From: Mumia sp. Pv4-285
Lineage (GTDB): Bacteria > Actinomycetota > Actinomycetes > Propionibacteriales > Nocardioidaceae
Reading direction: 5' to 3'
Assembly (NCBI RefSeq): GCF_041320275.1
Contig: NZ_CP162023.1
Coordinates: forward strand, 1,364,001-1,428,000
Length of the DNA: 64,000 nt
Shown: positions 61,195 through 64,000 of the stretch, piece by piece
How positions within the stretch are numbered: the first letter of the stretch is position 1
Layout of the letters: each line of letters opens with the position of its first letter
Notes under the pieces: model-generated
What the model was told of the DNA's origin: nothing
Seen by the model: the letters and a program-made list of their open reading frames with translations, nothing else
The model's database searches: none
Made by a program: the position numbers and the translations under genes

Positions 61195-61743
61195 CTAGTG
61201 CGGGCCGGGTTTCCCGGAGGGCGCCACGACCAGCCACCGACCGCCGTTCTCGACGACGTCGTGGCACAGAACCTCGCCGCGACCCTCGTGCGCGTAGTAG
61301 TAGAGCGGGTGGCCGGCGTACGTGACCTGCAGCTCGCCGCCTCGCCGCCGGGTCGTCCCGAGAAGGTCGCCGCGAGCGCCGCGTGCGGCGCTCGGCGGAG
61401 CCTCGGTCAGCACCGGGGGCCATGCGGCGGCGCAGTCGCCGTAGCACCGCGGCCGTGTCGACGTCTCCTTCTCGAACAGGTAGACGGCCCGACCGCGCCG
61501 GTCGAAGAGCATCGGTCCGTAGTCGCTGTCGCGGACCGTGATCACCGTCGTCCTGCCGGTGGGCGTCGGCTGCGCCGTCACCGTCGGTGCGGCGGTCGAT
61601 GGTGCGGCGGTCGCCGACGGTGCCTGGGTGGTCGGTGGGGACGCTGAGGCCGAGGAGCCTTCGTCGGCGCTCTCGGGTCCGCTCCCGCAGCCCGCGAGGA
61701 GGGCGAGCGTGGCTGCGAGCATGAGGAGCGGTCGTACGGTCAC
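61195..61743 (-). CDS. Lipoprotein with COG4315-type repeats
   Basis: 182 aa. Lipobox LAGC, a Ser/Thr/Pro/Ala-rich spacer of about 50 residues, then the secreted-repeat motifs GRAVYLFEKET and LYYYAHEGRGEVLC with cysteines in CYGDCAAAWPP. Probably anchored to the outer membrane leaflet and facing the wall; function unknown. Starts at GTG 61743. Confidence 0.85.
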   Translation of the reverse strand: MTVRPLLMLAATLALLAGCGSGPESADEGSSASASPPTTQAPSATAAPSTAAPTVTAQPTPTGRTTVITVRDSDYGPMLFDRRGRAVYLFEKETSTRPRCYGDCAAAWPPVLTEAPPSAARGARGDLLGTTRRRGGELQVTYAGHPLYYYAHEGRGEVLCHDVVENGGRWLVVAPSGKPGPH

Positions 61744-61752
61744 GGCGCCAGC

Positions 61753-62277
61753 CTAGGGCTGCGGTGGGCGCGCAGGGCGGCGGTCTGCGAGGTACTCAGC
61801 GGGCATGCCGGGCCCGGGCGCCACCTGGACGCCGTCGTGTCCGACGGCTCCGCAGCGCGCGCACGTCGTCTCGACCCCGACCGCGGCGCCGCAGTCGGCG
61901 TGGTGGAACAGGATCGGTGGTTCGCCGTCGGTCGCCCAGCGGTCGCCCCAGGAAGTGAGGGCCACGAGGGTCGGCGCCAGGTCGCGCCCCTTCGCGGTGA
62001 GCGCGTACGTGTGCTGGCGGGGCGAACCGTGGACCTCGCGGCGCTCCATGATGCCGGCGTCGACGAACGCCTCGAGGCGGCTCGCGAGGACGTTGGTCGC
62101 GATGCCCAGGTTGTGCTGGAAGTCGTTGAACCGGGTCACGCCGGCGAAGAGGGCGTCGCGCACGATCAGGAGGCTCCACCGTTCGCCGACGAGCTCGAGA
62201 GCGCGGGCGAGAGAGCAGATCTGGCTGTCGTAGGTCTTCTGGAGCACAGGATCATCGTACGCCAGGGCTTGCATCAT
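61753..62277 (-). CDS. HxlR-family transcriptional regulator
   Basis: 174 aa. Winged helix with CSLARALELVGERWSLLIVR, FNDFQHNLGIATNVLASRLE, HTYALTAKGRDLAPTLVALT. The tail has a CxxCG pair. Divergent from a SRPBCC protein gene with a palindrome between, the usual arrangement for HxlR autoregulation. ATG 62277 or 62274. Confidence 0.9.
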   Translation of the reverse strand: MMQALAYDDPVLQKTYDSQICSLARALELVGERWSLLIVRDALFAGVTRFNDFQHNLGIATNVLASRLEAFVDAGIMERREVHGSPRQHTYALTAKGRDLAPTLVALTSWGDRWATDGEPPILFHHADCGAAVGVETTCARCGAVGHDGVQVAPGPGMPAEYLADRRPARPPQP

Positions 62278-62302
62278 GAAAGTTCTCGACCTAGAGTCGG
62301 AG

Positions 62303-62322
62303 GCGCAACCAAATGGTTGCGC
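62303..62322. promoter_or_regulatory. Palindromic operator between hxlR-type and SRPBCC genes
   Basis: GCGCAACCAAATGGTTGCGC: exact 9-base arms around AA. It lies 26 bases from one start and 23 from the other, well placed to block both. Confidence 0.8.
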
Positions 62323-62344
62323 AACTTCTCAAGGGAGAACCTCC

Positions 62345-62833
62345 ATGACTTCCAGCCTCACCAAGACCTTCACGGTCGACGCCACACCGGCCGAGGCGTT
62401 CGCCGCCATCATCGACGTCCGCGCGTGGTGGTCCGGGAACGTCGTCGGCCCCACCGACACGCTCGGCGCAGACTTCGTCTACGTCGCGTCGGACCTCCAC
62501 TACTCGAAGTTCCGGATCACCGAGCTCGTCCCCGACCGCAGCACGGCGTGGGTCGTGCTCGACAGCTACCTCAGCTTCATCGACGACAAGGAGGAGTGGA
62601 CGGGGACGACTGTCCGGTTCGAGGTGCTCCAGGACGACGGCCGCACGCAGGTGCGCTTCACCCATGAGGGTCTCGCGCCTGCCGACGAGTGCTACGACGT
62701 CTGTGACACCGCGTGGGAGTCGTACGTCGTCGGAAGCCTTCGCGCGCTGATCGAGAAGGGGTCCGGCCGCCCGGGCTCGTTCGAGGGCCCGGAGGGGCTC
62801 GCCGCCGCACGGGCTGGGCGGGCGATGGTCTGA
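62345..62833 (+). CDS. SRPBCC (START-like) domain protein
   Basis: 162 aa. KTFTVDATPAEAFAAIIDVR, WWSGNVVG, and WTGTTVRFEVLQDDGRTQVR fit the AHSA1/SRPBCC fold, which binds hydrophobic ligands. GGGAGAACCTCC precedes ATG 62345. Presumed target of the divergent HxlR regulator. Confidence 0.88.
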   Translation: MTSSLTKTFTVDATPAEAFAAIIDVRAWWSGNVVGPTDTLGADFVYVASDLHYSKFRITELVPDRSTAWVVLDSYLSFIDDKEEWTGTTVRFEVLQDDGRTQVRFTHEGLAPADECYDVCDTAWESYVVGSLRALIEKGSGRPGSFEGPEGLAAARAGRAMV

Positions 62834-62870
62834 CGGCGACGAGCGTGGCGTGCGCCGTACGATCCGGGGC

Positions 62871-63452
62871 ATGCAACGCTCACCGTCTCGCACCTCGGGT
62901 CCGCTCGGCAGCCTTGCCGTCTTCATGGCATCTCGTGACGGGAACGACTCCTCGCTCCTCGAGATGGCGTACGAGGTCGGGGCCGAGATCGCCGAGCGCG
63001 ACATCGAGCTCGTGTACGGCGGCGGCGGGAGCGGTCTGATGGGTGCGGTCTCGCGGGGTGCCCTCGACCATCGCGGACGGGTCTACGGCGTCATCCCGTC
63101 CTTCATGGTCGAGCGCGAGTGGGGTCGCGTCGAGGAGCCGGGCCTGCAGATGCACGTCGTCGAGACGATGCACGAGCGCAAGGCGATGATGACGGCGCGC
63201 GCCGACGCCTTCGTCGTCCTGCCCGGCGGCCTCGGCACGCTCGAGGAGATGTTCGAGGTGTGGACCTGGCAGACGCTCGGGCTCCACGCGAAGCCGCTCG
63301 GCCTCCTCAACACCGACGGCTTCTGGGACCCGCTCGTCGCGATGCTCGACCGTATCGCCGGGACCGGCTTCATGAGCCGTGAGCTCGTCGACGACCTCGT
63401 GGTCGACTCGGACCTTCCGGCGGTCCTCGACGGGCTCGCTGCCCGGCGATGA
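62871..63452 (+). CDS. LOG-family protein (TIGR00730)
   Basis: 193 aa. The Rossmann LOG signature ELVYGGGGSGLMG and catalytic PGGLGTLEEMFEVWTW are complete. Family members release nucleobases from nucleoside monophosphates (cytokinin riboside phosphate or AMP). ATG 62871. Confidence 0.9.
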   Translation: MQRSPSRTSGPLGSLAVFMASRDGNDSSLLEMAYEVGAEIAERDIELVYGGGGSGLMGAVSRGALDHRGRVYGVIPSFMVEREWGRVEEPGLQMHVVETMHERKAMMTARADAFVVLPGGLGTLEEMFEVWTWQTLGLHAKPLGLLNTDGFWDPLVAMLDRIAGTGFMSRELVDDLVVDSDLPAVLDGLAARR

Positions 63453-63511
63453 GTTCGGGCGGCGAGCCAGGTCTGCTGGTGCGTACCGGTTGACCCGATC
63501 GAGGAGCCCTC

Positions 63512-64000
63512 ATGTGCAACGTCGTCGCCTACATGCTCGTATCGCTGGACGGGGTCGCCGAGGCGCCCGACCAGTTCGTCCACGACTTCGACGAGGTGAT
63601 GTACGGCAATCTGGGACGCGTGATCGAGACCCAGGACACGGTGCTGCTCGGCCGTCGGTCGTACGACGAGTGGGCACCGTTCTGGCCCACGTCGACGCAC
63701 GAGCCGTTCGCGAGCTTCATCAACGGGGTCGAGAAGCACGTGGTGACCTCGACACCGCTCGAGCCCGCCTGGTCCGGGGCAGTGGCGGTCGACCGTCCGG
63801 TCGACGAGCTCGTGCGCGAGCTCAAGCAGGGGAGCGGTGGCGACATCGGAGTCCACGGCAGCCTCACGCTGACCTCCTCCCTGCTGGCCGCTGACCTCGT
63901 GGACGAGCTGCGTCTCGTCGTCTCGCCGGTGGCGGTGGGCTCCGGACGCCGGCTGTGGGACGGCGAGCGCGACGCGCAGCGGTGGGAGCTCGTACGAGCA
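63512..64000 (+). CDS. Dihydrofolate reductase-family protein (RibD_C), cut by the right edge
   Basis: 163 codons are visible: VAYMLVSLDGVAEAPDQFVH, TVLLGRRSYDEWAPFW, GDIGVHGSLTLTSSLLAADL, ELRLVVSPVAVGSG. This is the RibD C-terminal-like fold, NADPH-dependent in known members. GAGGAG lies 5 bases before ATG 63512. Confidence 0.88.
   Translation, partial: MCNVVAYMLVSLDGVAEAPDQFVHDFDEVMYGNLGRVIETQDTVLLGRRSYDEWAPFWPTSTHEPFASFINGVEKHVVTSTPLEPAWSGAVAVDRPVDELVRELKQGSGGDIGVHGSLTLTSSLLAADLVDELRLVVSPVAVGSGRRLWDGERDAQRWELVRA

Overview
The window is high-GC actinobacterial chromosome. GTG starts are frequent, start/stop overlaps (ATGA, GTGA, TGATG) are common, and it carries a complete Mce lipid-import operon, a DUF222/HNH gene, an F420-type LLM oxidoreductase, UdgX and an ECF42 sigma/DGPF pair. 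The overall gene style fits Nocardioidaceae (Nocardioides, Aeromicrobium or Mumia-like). That assignment is inference from gene content, since no rRNA is present.

Layout. (1) 1-7 kb: an FAD/NAD(P)-binding protein fused to a TTC38-like repeat domain that runs off the left edge, a ClC-type channel, and a PucR regulator translationally coupled to a P1B-ATPase homologue whose catalytic motifs are destroyed. (2) 7-17 kb: an exported-protein cluster with two near-identical 208-aa proteins, two other secreted proteins, one decayed paralogue, and three RCC1-propeller surface proteins. Two of the RCC1 genes share about 825 identical bases. A second PucR regulator sits at the head of this block. (3) 18.1-29.4 kb: the mce operon. 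It opens with an ATPase-permease fusion, then a second YrbE permease, mceA-F and two Mce-associated proteins, nearly all overlapping by 1-4 bases. Two copies of one 18-bp palindrome lie in its upstream region, and dispersed palindromic repeats have become part of the coding sequence of yrbEB and mceE. (4) 29.6-32.6 kb: a DUF222/HNH gene and a secreted M1 peptidase. (5) 32.8-36.7 kb: a 3.8-kb integrative element in the 3' end of an initiator tRNA gene, bounded by a 54-bp direct repeat. It carries a tyrosine recombinase and five small cargo genes (EF-Tu domain-3-like, DUF7674-like with an in-frame stop, CbrC-like, and two unknowns). (6) 36.7-64 kb: mostly ordinary chromosome with metabolic, regulatory and envelope genes, including a frameshifted GlxA-type regulator overlapping a molybdopterin oxidoreductase that lacks Fe-S ligands, a two-component system, ABC exporter genes, UdgX, ECF42 sigma, MFS, cardiolipin synthase, and a second initiator tRNA.

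How it works together. The mce operon should assemble a cell-envelope lipid importer: fused ATPase plus permease, second permease, MceA-F tunnel including an MceE lipoprotein, and associated proteins. The divergent PucR gene is the obvious candidate regulator. The exported-protein block looks like surface remodelling by duplication and gene conversion. The small element at 32.8-36.7 kb is the clearest laterally acquired segment, and its cargo resembles stray immunity-type genes. No CRISPR array, rRNA or transposase was seen.
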